Positions 36,138 through 46,538 of a stretch of DNA of 64,000 nt are shown here, piece by piece (the stretch's first letter is position 1; the number at the start of each line of letters is the position of its first letter). Below the pieces are notes generated by a model, which was not told where the DNA came from, did no database searches, and worked only from the letters and a program-made list of their open reading frames with translations. Made by a program: the position numbers and the translations under genes. Origin of the DNA: Oscillospiraceae bacterium (lineage in GTDB: Bacteria; Bacillota; Clostridia; Oscillospirales; Ruminococcaceae); contig JALELV010000098.1 of the NCBI GenBank assembly GCA_022768545.1, positions 1 through 64,000 on the forward strand. The letters run 5' to 3'.

Positions 36138-36653
36138 CTCTCGTCACCTCATCCATTCCTTGTACGATTTTAGGGATACAGAAAACTCATTGTAAAATAA
36201 ACTGTTTTTACCATTCGCTTTTTAAAAAGAAAAGCGCCGCCAAAATTTATTTCGCTATAGTTTTAAAAAACGTCAAAATTTATGGCAGCCGTTTCTTCTT
36301 CAAAAATTAATTATGTCACTATATCATACTATAGATTTTGTCGAAACGCAAATTTATGACTTAAATCTTTGACTTTCGCCCACGCTCTGCGAAATTTGTA
36401 TTTCTTCCCAAAATTTTGCCGTTTTATTTATTGATTTTGTTTTGAATATAAATTTTATATTAAAAATTTAGTAAAAATCGAACAATTTTTTTGTGTGCTT
36501 GCATATTGGGGGAGTTTTGATATTGTAAATTTTTCGTGAATTATGCAATTTCCCGAACGGCACAGCCCTCCTGGTTAGGATATGCACTTTCTTTCCCATC
36601 TTCCCCGGTCGGCGAAATTTTCCTGCAAGCCACATTTTTTGCCTCAAAAACGC
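36138..36653. other. AT-rich intergenic region upstream of oppB
   Basis: About 515 bp with no convincing gene and a GC content far below its surroundings. It holds two identical direct repeats CAAAATTTAT (36241-36250 and 36274-36283, 33 bp apart) and a third near-copy (36349-36357), close to a possible oppB promoter. It probably carries the control region of the opp operon. The stretch 36400-36600 shows nothing I can name. Confidence 0.5.
36318..36345 (-). promoter_or_regulatory. Possible oppB promoter
   Basis: On the minus strand TTCGAC (36340-36345), a 16-bp spacer and TATAGT (36318-36323), about 180 bp upstream of oppB. The -35 is poor, and the AT-rich context gives other candidates. Confidence 0.35.
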
Positions 36654-36682
36654 AGCGGCCGAAGCCAAAGGCTTCGGCCGCT
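36654..36682 (-). terminator. Terminator of the pyr/car operon
   Basis: 13-bp perfect GC stem (36654-36666 and 36670-36682) with an AAA loop on the plus strand (TTT as transcribed), followed on the minus strand by GCGTTTTT. It lies 18 bp past the carB stop. Confidence 0.85.
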
Positions 36683-36699
36683 TTCCCGGTTTGAAACGG

Positions 36700-39600
36700 T
36701 CAGATCTTCGTGATATCCACCACGTCGATCTCCTCCACTTTTTTGTTCATCATCAGGCAGTCCACCAGCACCGCCGCCGTATCGATGGCGGTCAGGCAGG
36801 GGATGGAGCGCTCCACCGCCTTGCGGCGCACCTTTACGCTGTCGCGCTGGGGAATCCTCCCTTTCTTGGAGGTGGAGATCATATAATCGATCTTTCCGCT
36901 CTCGATCAGGTCGATGATATGGGGATGTCCCTCGTGGATCTTGCGCACCATGTTGGTGGGGATCATGTTTTTGTTCAGGCGCAGCGCCGTGCCGCCCGTG
37001 GCATACAGGGTAAAGCCCAGCCGGGAGAGTTTGTCGGCAATGGGGACGATGTCGTGCTTGTCTGCATCGCGGACGGTAATGAGAACGCCGCCCTCGTGCT
37101 TCATCTTATAGCCCGCCGCCACCAGGCCCTTGTACATGGCCTCCGGGAAGGTCTTGGCCACGCCCAGCACCTCACCGGTGGATTTCATTTCCGGCCCCAG
37201 CTGCGTATCCACATCGTGGAGCTTGGCAAAGCTGAACACCGGGACCTTAACGGCTACATAATCGGCCTCCGGGTAGAGCCCCGTACCATAGCCCATATCG
37301 CGGAGTTTTTCGCCCAGCATGCAGCGGGTGGCCAGGTCCACCATGGGAACGCCGGTGACCTTGCTGATGTAGGGAACGGTGCGGGAGGAGCGGGGGTTCA
37401 CCTCGATGATATACACCTCGCCGCTGTAGATGACATACTGGATGTTCATCAGGCCCACGATCTTAAGCTCCCGGGCCAGGCGCGCGGTGTATTCCACAAT
37501 GGTATCCCGGTTGCGCTGGCTCATATGCTGCGCCGGGTAGACGGAGATGGAGTCTCCGGAGTGGATGCCGGCCCGCTCGATGTGCTCCATAATACCGGGG
37601 ATCAGGTAGTCCTCCCCGTCACAGATGGCGTCCACCTCGGCCTCGATACCCATCATGTATTTATCCACCAGGACCGGGTTTTCCAGCTCGTGGGAGGTGA
37701 TGATGGCCATGTACTCATCCACGTCGGCGTCGTTGTAGGCGATGATCATATTCTGCCCGCCCAGCACGTAGGAGGGGCGCAGCAGCACGGGGTAGCCCAC
37801 GTCCGCCGCAGCGGCTTTGGCTTCCTCCGCAGTAAAGACGGTGTGTCCCTGAGGACGGGGGATCCGGCAGCGCTCCAGCAGGGCGTCGAACCGCTCCCGG
37901 TCCTCCGCCTCGTCGATGGCGTCGGCGCTGGTGCCGAGGATGCGGACTCCCATACTTTTGAGAGATTTGGTGAGCTTGATGGCGGTCTGCCCGCCAAACT
38001 GCACCACCACGCCCCAGGGCTTTTCCGTTTCGATGAGCGCCTTGACGTACTCGGGGTTCAGCGGGTCAAAGTAGAGGCGGTCGCCGGTGTCAAAATCGGT
38101 AGAGACGGTCTCGGGGTTGTTGTTGGTGATCACCGCCTCCAGGCCCTTCTCTTTCAGAGCCCAGGCGCAGTGTACGCAGCAATAGTCAAACTCGATGCCC
38201 TGCCCGATGCGGATAGGGCCGGAACCGAACACAATGACCTTTTTCTTGTTTGGGTCGCTGTGGTGGGCAATGTATTCCGACGCCTCGTTCTCCCCGCCGA
38301 AGGTGGAGTAGAAGTAAGGTGTCTCAGCGGTAAACTCCGCCGCGCAGGTATCCACCATGGCATAGGAGGCAAGCAGCGGGTTTTTGATCTCTTTCCCGGT
38401 CAGGCGGGTGATGGTCTTATCCAAAAACCCCATTTTCTTGGCGGCAAGGTAGGTCTCCTCATCCAGGGCTCCGCCGGCCAGGGCAAGCTCCATATGGGCA
38501 AGCTTGCGGAATTTTTCCAAAAACCATTTGTCGATTTTGGTGATCTCGAAGATCACATCGGAGGAAACGCCGCGCTTGAGAGCCTCGTACACCACAAAAA
38601 TGCGCTGGTCGTCGGTGACGTGGAGCAGCTCCACGATCTCCTCTTCCGTCTTGCTCTCCAGGCTTTTGAGGGTCAGGGTCTCCAGCCCCAGTTCGATGGA
38701 GGAAACAGCCTTCATCATGGCCAGCTCAAAGCTCTGGCCAATGGCCATTACCTCTCCGGTGGCCTTCATCTGGGTACCCAGGGTCTTTTCCGCGTAGACA
38801 AATTTATCGAAGGGCCACCGCGGGAACTTCACCACGCAGTAGTCCAGTGCCGGTTCAAAGCAGGCACAGGTCTTGCCGGTCACCGCATTGGGGATCTCAT
38901 CCAGGCAGTACCCCACGGCAATTTTGGCCGCCACCTTGGCAATGGGGTAGCCGGTGGCTTTGGAGGCCAGGGCCGAGGAGCGGGACACCCGGGGGTTCAC
39001 CTCGATGACCGCGTATTCAAAGCTGTTGGGGTACAGGGCAAACTGAACGTTGCAGCCGCCCTCTATCTTCAGCTCTGTGATGATGTTGAGCGCCGCAGTG
39101 CGCAGCATCTGGCATTCCCGGTCGGTCAGTGTCTGGGTGGGGGCCACCACGATGGAGTCGCCGGTGTGGATGCCCACCGGATCGATGTTCTCCATATTGC
39201 AGACGGTGATCACGTTGCCTCTGCCGTCCCGGATCACCTCGTATTCGATCTCCTTCCAGCCGGAGATGCATTTTTCGATGAGCACCTGGGTGATGGGGGA
39301 AAGACGCAGGCCGTTTTCCCCGATCTCCTGAAGCTGCTCTTTGTCGTAGGCGATGCCGCCGCCGGTGCCGCCCAGGGTAAAGGCAGGGCGGACGATAACC
39401 GGGTAGCCGATCTCCTCCGCAAACGCAAGGGCGGAATCGATATCCTCCACCACCTTGGAGGGGATACAGGGCTCCCCAATGGCGAGCATGGTGTCCTTAA
39501 AGGCCTGGCGGTCCTCCGCTTTCTTAATGGTCTCGGGGTTTGCCCCCAGCAGCTTGACCCCCATTTCCTCCAAAAAGCCCTCTTCTGCCAGCTCCATGGC

Positions 39601-39894
39601 GAGGTTGAGCCCCGTCTGGCCGCCCAGGGTGGGCAAAATGCTGTCCGGGCGCTCGATGCGGATAATCTTTTTGACCACCTCCGGCACCAGGGGTTCGATG
39701 TAGATCTTGTCCGCCATGGCCTTGTCGGTCATGATGGTGGCGGGGTTGGAGTTGATAAGCACTACCTCCAGCCCTTCTTCTTTCAGGGCGCGGCAGGCCT
39801 GGGTGCCAGCGTAGTCAAACTCCGCCGCCTGCCCGATGTCGATAGGGCCGGAACCGATCACCAGCACCTTTCGGATATCTTCGCGTTTAGGCAT
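36700..39894 (-). CDS. carB: Carbamoyl-phosphate synthase, large subunit
   Basis: A 1064-residue duplicated ATP-grasp enzyme. Both halves show the N-terminal LVIGSGPIDIGQ / VFGSGPIRIGQGIEFDY motifs and EVNPRVSRSSAL / EVNPRSSRTVP, and the C-terminal MGS-like allosteric domain ends the chain. It makes carbamoyl phosphate from ammonia delivered by CarA, bicarbonate and two ATP. The start at 39894 (MPKREDI) has AAGGAGG and overlaps the carA stop by 8 bp. It closes the pyrimidine operon, although carbamoyl phosphate also serves arginine synthesis. Confidence 0.97.
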   Translation of the reverse strand: MPKREDIRKVLVIGSGPIDIGQAAEFDYAGTQACRALKEEGLEVVLINSNPATIMTDKAMADKIYIEPLVPEVVKKIIRIERPDSILPTLGGQTGLNLAMELAEEGFLEEMGVKLLGANPETIKKAEDRQAFKDTMLAIGEPCIPSKVVEDIDSALAFAEEIGYPVIVRPAFTLGGTGGGIAYDKEQLQEIGENGLRLSPITQVLIEKCISGWKEIEYEVIRDGRGNVITVCNMENIDPVGIHTGDSIVVAPTQTLTDRECQMLRTAALNIITELKIEGGCNVQFALYPNSFEYAVIEVNPRVSRSSALASKATGYPIAKVAAKIAVGYCLDEIPNAVTGKTCACFEPALDYCVVKFPRWPFDKFVYAEKTLGTQMKATGEVMAIGQSFELAMMKAVSSIELGLETLTLKSLESKTEEEIVELLHVTDDQRIFVVYEALKRGVSSDVIFEITKIDKWFLEKFRKLAHMELALAGGALDEETYLAAKKMGFLDKTITRLTGKEIKNPLLASYAMVDTCAAEFTAETPYFYSTFGGENEASEYIAHHSDPNKKKVIVFGSGPIRIGQGIEFDYCCVHCAWALKEKGLEAVITNNNPETVSTDFDTGDRLYFDPLNPEYVKALIETEKPWGVVVQFGGQTAIKLTKSLKSMGVRILGTSADAIDEAEDRERFDALLERCRIPRPQGHTVFTAEEAKAAAADVGYPVLLRPSYVLGGQNMIIAYNDADVDEYMAIITSHELENPVLVDKYMMGIEAEVDAICDGEDYLIPGIMEHIERAGIHSGDSISVYPAQHMSQRNRDTIVEYTARLARELKIVGLMNIQYVIYSGEVYIIEVNPRSSRTVPYISKVTGVPMVDLATRCMLGEKLRDMGYGTGLYPEADYVAVKVPVFSFAKLHDVDTQLGPEMKSTGEVLGVAKTFPEAMYKGLVAAGYKMKHEGGVLITVRDADKHDIVPIADKLSRLGFTLYATGGTALRLNKNMIPTNMVRKIHEGHPHIIDLIESGKIDYMISTSKKGRIPQRDSVKVRRKAVERSIPCLTAIDTAAVLVDCLMMNKKVEEIDVVDITKI

Positions 39895-41002
39895 CCTGCT
39901 TCGCCTCCTTATGATAAGCATTCATCATATCGACAAACCGGTCGAACAGATAGGATGTATCCCTGGGGCCGGCGCTGGCCTCCGGGTGGAACTGCACGGT
40001 AAAACAGGGGATGTGCAGATACTCCACACCCTCCACCGTGCCATCGTTGGCGTTGACATGGCTGATCACCGCCTCGGCCGGGTCAAGCGATTCGCCCACT
40101 ACCGCATAGCCGTGGTTTTGGGAGGTGATGTAGGTGCGTCCCAGCTTCAGGTCCTTCACCGGCTGGTTGGCGCCGCGGTGTCCGTATTTGAGCTTGGCGG
40201 TTCTGCCGCCGGCGGCCAAGGCGGTCAGCTGATGGCCCAGGCAGATGCCGAAAACCGGCACTCCGGAGCGGAGCAGCTTGGCGATCTCCGCGATGATCTC
40301 TACATTCTCGGCGGGGTCGCCGGGGCCGTTGGAGAGCATGACCCCGTCAGGACGCCCGGCAAGGATCTCCTCCGCGGTGGCATCGCAGGGCACCACCGTC
40401 ACATTGCAGCCCCTGGAGACCAGAGAGCGGGTGATGTTGCGCTTATGGCCAAAGTCCATCAGCACCACCTCCAGAGAGGGGTGCTCCGCCTCTGCCCGGA
40501 AGGGTTTTTCACAGGACACGGCCTTTACCGCGTCCCGCACTGCAAAGGTGCGGATCTCCTGCAAAAGCGCGTCCTTTCCCTCAGGGGAATACTCGGTGGT
40601 CACCGCCCCGTTCATCACCCCATTTTCCCGGAGGGTCTTGGTAAGGCGCCGGGTGTCGATCCCGCTGACGGCGATGATGTTCTGCTTTTTCAGGTATTGG
40701 TCGATATTCATGGCCACCCGGAAATTGGAGGGTTCATCGCACCATTCCCGCACGATATAGCCCTTCACATGGCAGGAGGCCGACTCCATATCGTCGTTAT
40801 TGATGCCGTAGTTGCCGATCAGGGGATAGGTCTGGGTGACGATCTGGCCGTAATAGGAGGGGTCTGTCAAAACCTCCTGGTAGCCGGTCATCCCTGTATT
40901 AAAGACGATCTCGCCGATGCTGGTGCCGCAGGCCCCGAAGGACTGCCCCTCCAGCACCTGCCCGTCCGCTAAGACGACCCACGCTTTTTTTGCACTGGAC
41001 AT
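39887..41002 (-). CDS. carA: Carbamoyl-phosphate synthase, small (glutaminase) subunit
   Basis: 371 residues. The N-terminal CarA domain (VLADGQVLEGQSFG, GEIVFNTGMTGYQEVLTDPSY) is followed by a class I glutaminase with the nucleophile in FGICLGHQL, and HPEASAGP near the end. It hydrolyses glutamine and channels ammonia to CarB. The ATG at 41002 (MSSAKKA) has GAGAGGAG eight bases ahead. Confidence 0.97.
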   Translation of the reverse strand: MSSAKKAWVVLADGQVLEGQSFGACGTSIGEIVFNTGMTGYQEVLTDPSYYGQIVTQTYPLIGNYGINNDDMESASCHVKGYIVREWCDEPSNFRVAMNIDQYLKKQNIIAVSGIDTRRLTKTLRENGVMNGAVTTEYSPEGKDALLQEIRTFAVRDAVKAVSCEKPFRAEAEHPSLEVVLMDFGHKRNITRSLVSRGCNVTVVPCDATAEEILAGRPDGVMLSNGPGDPAENVEIIAEIAKLLRSGVPVFGICLGHQLTALAAGGRTAKLKYGHRGANQPVKDLKLGRTYITSQNHGYAVVGESLDPAEAVISHVNANDGTVEGVEYLHIPCFTVQFHPEASAGPRDTSYLFDRFVDMMNAYHKEAKQDA

Positions 41003-41052
41003 GTATATGCTCCTCTCGGGTAAGACATTAAAAGGCTTTCTTTCGGCCGCGC

Positions 41053-41613
41053 TTATTTGCTGAACTTGCGGCTGCCGGGTTTCACCAGGGGGATCCCCTG
41101 CCTGCACAGCGGGCAGTTGTCCGGCTCGTAGGTCTGGATATCCAAACGCATGGCGGAATAGACCGGCAGGCCGATCTCCTTAACGCTGCGGTCCACGATG
41201 CAGGCGATGCCGATGACCTCGCCGCCCATCTCCTCGATGACCTTGACGCTCTCAAAGGAGGATTTCCCCGTGGTCACCACGTCCTCGGTGATCAGCACTT
41301 TTTCCCCTTTGTGGATCTCAAAGCCGCGCCGCAGGGTCATCACGTTGTTTTCGCGCTCGGTAAAAATAGCGCGCTTGCCCAGCTGACGGCCCAGCTCGTA
41401 GGCCACGATGATGCCGCCCATGGCGGGGCCCACCAGCACGTCGATGTCCAGGTCCTTTACCTTTTCCGCCACCATTGAGAGCACCTGGGCGGCTTTGTCA
41501 GGGTACTGCAGCAGCTTGGCGTTCTGAGCGTAACGGTTGCTGTGCAGCCCGGAGGACAGAAGGAAGTGCCCTTCCAAAAGGGCGCCGGTCTCTTTTAAGA
41601 TCTCTACAGACAT
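41053..41613 (-). CDS. pyrE: Orotate phosphoribosyltransferase
   Basis: 186 residues with the PRPP loop [13 protein letters not shown] and the flexible-loop residues REN. It makes OMP from orotate and PRPP, the fifth step of UMP synthesis. Family C-terminal extension with a CPLC pair. It lies between pyrD and carA in the operon, with a short 78-bp AT-rich gap to pyrD. Confidence 0.95.
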   Translation of the reverse strand: MSVEILKETGALLEGHFLLSSGLHSNRYAQNAKLLQYPDKAAQVLSMVAEKVKDLDIDVLVGPAMGGIIVAYELGRQLGKRAIFTERENNVMTLRRGFEIHKGEKVLITEDVVTTGKSSFESVKVIEEMGGEVIGIACIVDRSVKEIGLPVYSAMRLDIQTYEPDNCPLCRQGIPLVKPGSRKFSK

Positions 41614-41691
41614 GGTGATTTCTCCTTTTCAAAGATGTATTTTTATTCTAATTGATATCATTTTTATGCGCTCTAAATTTTCCAGAAGCTG

Positions 41692-42603
41692 CTATTTAGT
41701 ATTATTATGCGCTATTCCGACCATTTCTGCAATAGTCCTGAAGGAATTTTCCTCCATAAATTTTTGGATGCCGTCAATGATCTCCAGGCAGACCGTGGGC
41801 CGGACAAAATTGGCTGTTCCCACCTGTACCGCCGAGGCTCCCGCCATGATAAATTCCACGGCGTCCTCCCAGCTGCTGATGCCCCCCATGCCGATGACCG
41901 GCACGGAGACAGCGGCGGAGACCTCATACACCATGCGCAGGGCAATATTCTTGATGGCGGGGCCGGAAAGCCCAGCAAAAACGTTGTCAAACACCGGTTT
42001 TCTGCGGTGGATATCGATGGCCATGGCCTTGAAGGTGTTCACCAGAGAGAGGCTATCCGCCCCGGCTTCCTCACACCGCGCCGCCATTTCCACAATGTTT
42101 TCCGCGTTGGGGGAAAGCTTGACCATCAGCGGCTTTCTGCAGACGGAGCGCACTTCCTTCACCACCTCGTAGGCCACGTCGGACTTGATGCCGAAGGCCA
42201 TACCGCCGGCCTTTACGTTGGGGCAGGAGATGTTGAGCTCAATAAAATCCACCGAAGTGCCGTTGAGCTTTTCCACGCCCCGCAGATAGGCGTCCAAAGT
42301 GCCGCCGCCCAGGTTTGCCAGGATCACGGTGCCCAGGCCCTCCATGTAGGGGAGCTCGTGCTCGATAAAGGCGTCCACGCCCGGGTTTTGCAGGCCGATG
42401 CTGTTGATGAGCCCGCTCTCGGTCTCGTACAGGCGCTCACCGGAATTTCCAAACCGCTCCTCCAGGGTGAGGCCCTTGGAGGAGATGCCGCCCAGGCGGG
42501 AAAGGTCATAAAACTGCGCAAACTCCCGGCCGAATCCGAAGGTTCCGGAGGCGGCGATGACCGGGTTTTTCAGTTTTACCCCGTTGATGACAGTCTCAAG
42601 CAT
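41692..42603 (-). CDS. pyrD: Dihydroorotate dehydrogenase, catalytic (type 1B)
   Basis: 303 residues, a TIM-barrel FMN enzyme ([17 protein letters not shown] with the active-site region, [20 protein letters not shown]). It oxidises dihydroorotate and passes electrons through PyrK to NAD. The presence of pyrK, overlapping by 8 bp, identifies type 1B. Confidence 0.96.
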   Translation of the reverse strand: MLETVINGVKLKNPVIAASGTFGFGREFAQFYDLSRLGGISSKGLTLEERFGNSGERLYETESGLINSIGLQNPGVDAFIEHELPYMEGLGTVILANLGGGTLDAYLRGVEKLNGTSVDFIELNISCPNVKAGGMAFGIKSDVAYEVVKEVRSVCRKPLMVKLSPNAENIVEMAARCEEAGADSLSLVNTFKAMAIDIHRRKPVFDNVFAGLSGPAIKNIALRMVYEVSAAVSVPVIGMGGISSWEDAVEFIMAGASAVQVGTANFVRPTVCLEIIDGIQKFMEENSFRTIAEMVGIAHNNTK

Positions 42604-43336
42604 CCCCCATGACCTCCTCGCTCAAAAATACCGGGCCCTCTTTGCAGATGCATTTGGCACCCCCGCTGGTCTGGCAGGTGCAGCCCAGGCAGGCCCCGAT
42701 GCCACAGGCCATGTGGCGCTCCATGGAGACATAGCAGGTCACCCCCGCCTCCCGGCAGGCCGCGGCCACCTTTCTCATCATAATCTCCGGCCCGCAGGTA
42801 AGGACAAAGTCGTAGTCCCCTGCCCGCAGCAGGTCGGTCACAAAGCCCTTGTGGCCCTCCGCCCCGCTGTCGGTGGCCACATGGACCGCCCTTACATAGG
42901 GCAGGAACTCCTCCGTCAGGTAGCTCTTCTCCCGGAAGCCGCAGAACAGCTCAATCTCGCAGCCCGCAAGGCTCTTGGCCGTGTAAAGAAGGGGGGGGAG
43001 CCCCACCCCGCCGGAGACAAGGGCCACCTTTCCGGAAATCTTCTCCACCGGGTAGCCGTGGCCCACGGCGCCGGTGAGCTCCGCCTCTTCACCGGGGCGC
43101 AGCCCGGAGAGTATTTCAGTGCCCTTGCCGCGCACCTCGTAGACAAAGGTCACGGTGCCGGCGTCTGCGTCGCAGACGCTGATGGGCCGGGAGAGCAAGG
43201 GGTACCCCTGCCAGCCCCGCACCATAAAGAACTGCCCCGGCAGCTTCTCGCCGGGAAAGCGGCAGACCATCTTAAAGATGCCGTCCGCGATCTTTTCGTT
43301 TTGCAGGATCTCACTTTTCAAGCAACTTGCAGGCAT
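42596..43336 (-). CDS. pyrK: Dihydroorotate dehydrogenase, electron transfer subunit
   Basis: 246 residues. An FAD-binding ferredoxin-reductase domain ([30 protein letters not shown]) is followed by a C-terminal [2Fe-2S] site with four Cys ([11 protein letters not shown]...C). It shuttles electrons from PyrD to NAD. The ATG at 43336 overlaps the end of pyrF by 26 bp and has AAGGAGA ahead. Confidence 0.95.
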   Translation of the reverse strand: MPASCLKSEILQNEKIADGIFKMVCRFPGEKLPGQFFMVRGWQGYPLLSRPISVCDADAGTVTFVYEVRGKGTEILSGLRPGEEAELTGAVGHGYPVEKISGKVALVSGGVGLPPLLYTAKSLAGCEIELFCGFREKSYLTEEFLPYVRAVHVATDSGAEGHKGFVTDLLRAGDYDFVLTCGPEIMMRKVAAACREAGVTCYVSMERHMACGIGACLGCTCQTSGGAKCICKEGPVFLSEEVMGDA

Positions 43337-44177
43337 CTTCGATCTCCTTTCTCATGCGCAGCACCTCGGCACGGGCGGCTTCATCAAAGGTCCCGCCGTG
43401 TTTTTTGTAGGCCAGCAGCACCGCCCGGGAGGAGTTTACCACTCCTCCATTGCCGTGCACCAGGTAGCGGGCGATGTCCTCGGCCTTGCCGCCCTGGGCG
43501 CCGTAGCCCGGGATGAGGAAGAAGGTCTTGTCCATCTCCCGGCGGATGGTCTCCGCCTCCTCGGAGGTGGTGCCGCCGATCACCGCGCCGATGGAGCTGA
43601 AGCCGCAGCTTCCCATATAGTCCTGTCCCAGGGCCTGGACGGCGGCGCCCACGGTGTCGTAGATGGTTTTTCCGGAGGAGGTGGTCAGGTACTGAAAATC
43701 TCTGGAGCCGGGGTTCGACGTGCGCACCAGGATAAAGCAGCCTTTGTTTTTCTCTTTAAAATAGGGCAGGTAGGGGGTCACGCTGTCCATGCCCATGTAG
43801 GGGGCCAGGGTGACGAAATCCGCCTCAAAATCCCCCTCAAAGTGGCCTTTGGCGTACATCTCGGCGGTTTTGGCAATGTCCCCGCGTTTGATGTCGGCGA
43901 TGGCGATGAGCCCTTTTTCCCGCAGGTAGGCGAGAGTCTTTTTATAGGCCAGCATTCCGTCCAGGCCCAGGGACTCATAATAGGCGATCTGCACTTTATA
44001 GCACCCGGAGACGTCTGCCGTAGCGTCCACAATGGCTTTGTTAAAGAGGAACACCGCTTCGCCGGGGGTGGAGGCGGCCTTTGCCATCTCCTCCGGCACA
44101 TAGCTGATGTCTGTATCCAGCCCCACGCAGACAACGCCCTTTTGCTTTACCGATTCGTACAGTCTGTCCACTACCAT
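43311..44177 (-). CDS. pyrF: Orotidine 5'-phosphate decarboxylase (PyrF, bacterial type 2)
   Basis: 288 residues, the longer actinobacterial/mycobacterial-like PyrF type (CVGLDTDISYVPEE, ADIKRGDIAKTAEMYAKG). It makes UMP from OMP, the last step of the pathway. The start at 44177 (MVVDRL) is preferred because GGAGG lies eight bases ahead; an ATG five codons earlier has no site. Confidence 0.94.
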   Translation of the reverse strand: MVVDRLYESVKQKGVVCVGLDTDISYVPEEMAKAASTPGEAVFLFNKAIVDATADVSGCYKVQIAYYESLGLDGMLAYKKTLAYLREKGLIAIADIKRGDIAKTAEMYAKGHFEGDFEADFVTLAPYMGMDSVTPYLPYFKEKNKGCFILVRTSNPGSRDFQYLTTSSGKTIYDTVGAAVQALGQDYMGSCGFSSIGAVIGGTTSEEAETIRREMDKTFFLIPGYGAQGGKAEDIARYLVHGNGGVVNSSRAVLLAYKKHGGTFDEAARAEVLRMRKEIEDACKLLEK

Positions 44178-44202
44178 GTTCCGTTCCTCCATTTTTATAT
44201 TT

Positions 44203-45396
44203 TTACTCGTTTTCGTTTTCTCTCTCGTAGGTGACGGCGCCTCTGTGCACCGTCAGGCACACCTGCCCGAACAGCCGCTCACCGGCAAAGGGGGTGTTGC
44301 GGCTTTTGCCGTGCAGCTTTGCCGGGTCCACCACAACAGCCCGCGCCGTGTCCACAAGCACCACATCTCCGTCGTACCCGGGCTCGATGAGGCCCTTGCG
44401 TAGGCCCAGCATTTTGGCCGGATTGCGCGAAAGCATCCGGGACAGGTCCGCAAGAGTGATCTCACCGCTTTTGACCAGGCGGGTAAAGCAGACCGAAAAG
44501 GCCGTCTCCAGACCCACCATGCCGGGAGCGCCCTTCTTTTTATCCTCTTCGGTATGGGGGGCGTGGTCGGTGGCGATCATATCCACCCAGCCCTCCCGGA
44601 TGGCTTTGATGAGAAAATCCACATCCTCTTTTTCCCGGATGGGAGGGTTCACCCGGTAGCCGGCGCCGTAAAACCACAGGTGATGGGGCGCCACCTCGCA
44701 GGTGACCGGAGCCCCCCGCTTTTTGGCGGCAATGATATCCGCCATGGCCTCTTTGGTGCTCACATGACACATGTGAAGGCGGGCGCCGGTATGCTCCGAG
44801 AGGAAGATGTCCCGGGCCGTGGCGATATTTTCCGCCAGGCGGTAGTCGTAGGGGGAGATCTCCATATCCTCGGCGTGGGAGAGCACCACCAGGCCCTTCT
44901 CCCGGGCGATGCGCATGGCCTGGGCCATGACGTGGTTTGACTGCACGCCCTTCCCGTCCTCCGAGATGAGCTTTACCGTCCCGTCCAGCCGGCGAAGGTG
45001 CTCCGTGGTGCGGCCGTCAAAATTCTCCGTCACCGAGACGCACTGATGGACCTCCACAAGGCCCGCCTCCTCAGCTTTGCGGCGGACATATTCCACCGTC
45101 TCCATGGAGGAACAGACCGGGAAGGTGTTTGCCATGGTGTTGACGGCGGTGTATCCCCCCGCCGCCGCCGCGCGGCTTCCGGTCTCCACCGTCTCCTTCG
45201 CAGGAAAGCCCGGGTCGCGGAAGTGGCTGTGCATATCGATGAACGCGGGCATCAGGGTAAGGCCCTCCGCATCGATCACCCGGCAGCCCTCTGCCCCGCT
45301 CTCCGCGGGGGCGATGCGGCCGTCTCGGATGAGGACGCCGCCGGAGCGGGCTCCCCGCTCGTCCACGATGGTGGCATTCTGGATCAGCAGGTTCAT
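44203..45396 (-). CDS. pyrC: Dihydroorotase
   Basis: A 397-residue amidohydrolase (DMHSHFRDPGFPAKE with the first metal ligands, SHAEDM, MCHVSTKEAM, ATDHAPHTEEDK). It closes carbamoyl-aspartate to dihydroorotate, step 3 of the pathway. It is 12 bp behind pyrB. Class I dihydroorotase of normal length. Confidence 0.95.
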   Translation of the reverse strand: MNLLIQNATIVDERGARSGGVLIRDGRIAPAESGAEGCRVIDAEGLTLMPAFIDMHSHFRDPGFPAKETVETGSRAAAAGGYTAVNTMANTFPVCSSMETVEYVRRKAEEAGLVEVHQCVSVTENFDGRTTEHLRRLDGTVKLISEDGKGVQSNHVMAQAMRIAREKGLVVLSHAEDMEISPYDYRLAENIATARDIFLSEHTGARLHMCHVSTKEAMADIIAAKKRGAPVTCEVAPHHLWFYGAGYRVNPPIREKEDVDFLIKAIREGWVDMIATDHAPHTEEDKKKGAPGMVGLETAFSVCFTRLVKSGEITLADLSRMLSRNPAKMLGLRKGLIEPGYDGDVVLVDTARAVVVDPAKLHGKSRNTPFAGERLFGQVCLTVHRGAVTYERENENE

Positions 45397-45408
45397 AATA
45401 CCGCTCCT

Positions 45409-46515
45409 TTACTCAATAATCCGGGCGTCGCAGTACTCGCAGTTGGCCCCGCCGTTTTTGGTACGGATGGGCAGGGTGGGGTCAAGATGGGTGACGCACC
45501 GGGGGTTCGGGCAGGGGATCTTTCCCGTGGGCCGGGGGTTCACACAGGTCTTTTCAAACATCCTGGCGCCGCTGACAGTGGGGTAGCCGTGCTCGCCGCC
45601 CAGCAGGGTGAGGATCAGGGCCATGCGCACATACATACCGTACTGCGCCTGGACAAAATAGCAGGCCCTGGGGTCCTCGTCCACGGCGCCGGTGATCTCG
45701 TTTACGATGGGCATGGGGTGCAGCACGATCAGCTTCTCCCCCGCCCGGCTCATCTTGTCGGCGTCTAAAATATAGCAGCCCTTAAGGCGCTCATACTCCT
45801 CCATGGAGGCAAAGCGCTCCCGCTGGATGCGGGTCATGTACAGGATGTCCAGCCCGCCGCGGATCGCCTCGTCAAGGTCTACACACACGCTGTAGGAACA
45901 GTTTTGGGAGCCCTCGATCTCCCGGATCACGTAGTCCGGCACCTTGAGCTCCTCCGGGGAGATAAAGACAAAATGGACATTCTCATAGCGGATCATGGCG
46001 TTGACCAGGGAATGGACCGTACGCCCGTACTTCAGGTCTCCGCACAGGCCCACGGTGAGGCCGTCGAAGCCGCCCTTCTTCGCCCGGATGGTGTAGAGGT
46101 CGGTGAGGGTCTGGGTGGGGTGCTGATGGCCGCCGTCGCCGGCGTTGATCACCGGGATGAAGGAGTGCAGCGCCGCCACATGGGCCGCGCCCTCGTAGGG
46201 GTGGCGGATCACCGCGATATCGGCGTAGCAGCTCATCATGCGGATGGTGTCCGCGATACTCTCCCCCTTGGAGACCGAGCTGGAGGCCGGGTCCGAAAAG
46301 CCCAGCACCTTGCCGCCCAGCCGCTCCATGGCGGCCTCAAAACTCAGCCGCGTGCGGGTGGAGGGCTCAAAAAACATGGTGGCAAGGATCTTGCCTACAC
46401 AGCTTCTGGCGTATTTTTCCGGGTTTTTCACAATGTCATCGGTGAGGCGAAACAGATCTTCCAGCTGCTCCACCGTAAAATCGCTGGGAGCGATCAAGCT
46501 TTTTCCTGCCAGCAT
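45409..46515 (-). CDS. pyrB: Aspartate carbamoyltransferase with a fused PyrI-like zinc tail
   Basis: 368 residues. The first 305 or so are the catalytic chain: the carbamoyl-phosphate motif [18 protein letters not shown] and [15 protein letters not shown]. It makes carbamoyl-aspartate, the committed step. The final 60 residues are unusual. They carry C-P-N-P-R-C (Cx4C) and, about 20 residues later, C-E-Y-C (CxxC), the four-Cys pattern of the zinc domain of the regulatory chain PyrI, but without PyrI's nucleotide-binding domain. No separate pyrI is present in this operon. First gene of the operon, behind the attenuator leader. Confidence 0.95.
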   Translation of the reverse strand: MLAGKSLIAPSDFTVEQLEDLFRLTDDIVKNPEKYARSCVGKILATMFFEPSTRTRLSFEAAMERLGGKVLGFSDPASSSVSKGESIADTIRMMSCYADIAVIRHPYEGAAHVAALHSFIPVINAGDGGHQHPTQTLTDLYTIRAKKGGFDGLTVGLCGDLKYGRTVHSLVNAMIRYENVHFVFISPEELKVPDYVIREIEGSQNCSYSVCVDLDEAIRGGLDILYMTRIQRERFASMEEYERLKGCYILDADKMSRAGEKLIVLHPMPIVNEITGAVDEDPRACYFVQAQYGMYVRMALILTLLGGEHGYPTVSGARMFEKTCVNPRPTGKIPCPNPRCVTHLDPTLPIRTKNGGANCEYCDARIIE

Positions 46516-46538
46516 TTTCTCACATCTCCTTTTTCTAA

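Noticed and set aside
36400-36640. A 66-codon minus-strand frame upstream of oppB
   Set aside because: No ribosome site, biased by AT-rich DNA, no recognisable features.
36691-40002. A 1103-codon plus-strand frame
   Set aside because: It is the antisense shadow of carB. His- and Gly-rich composition with no motifs.
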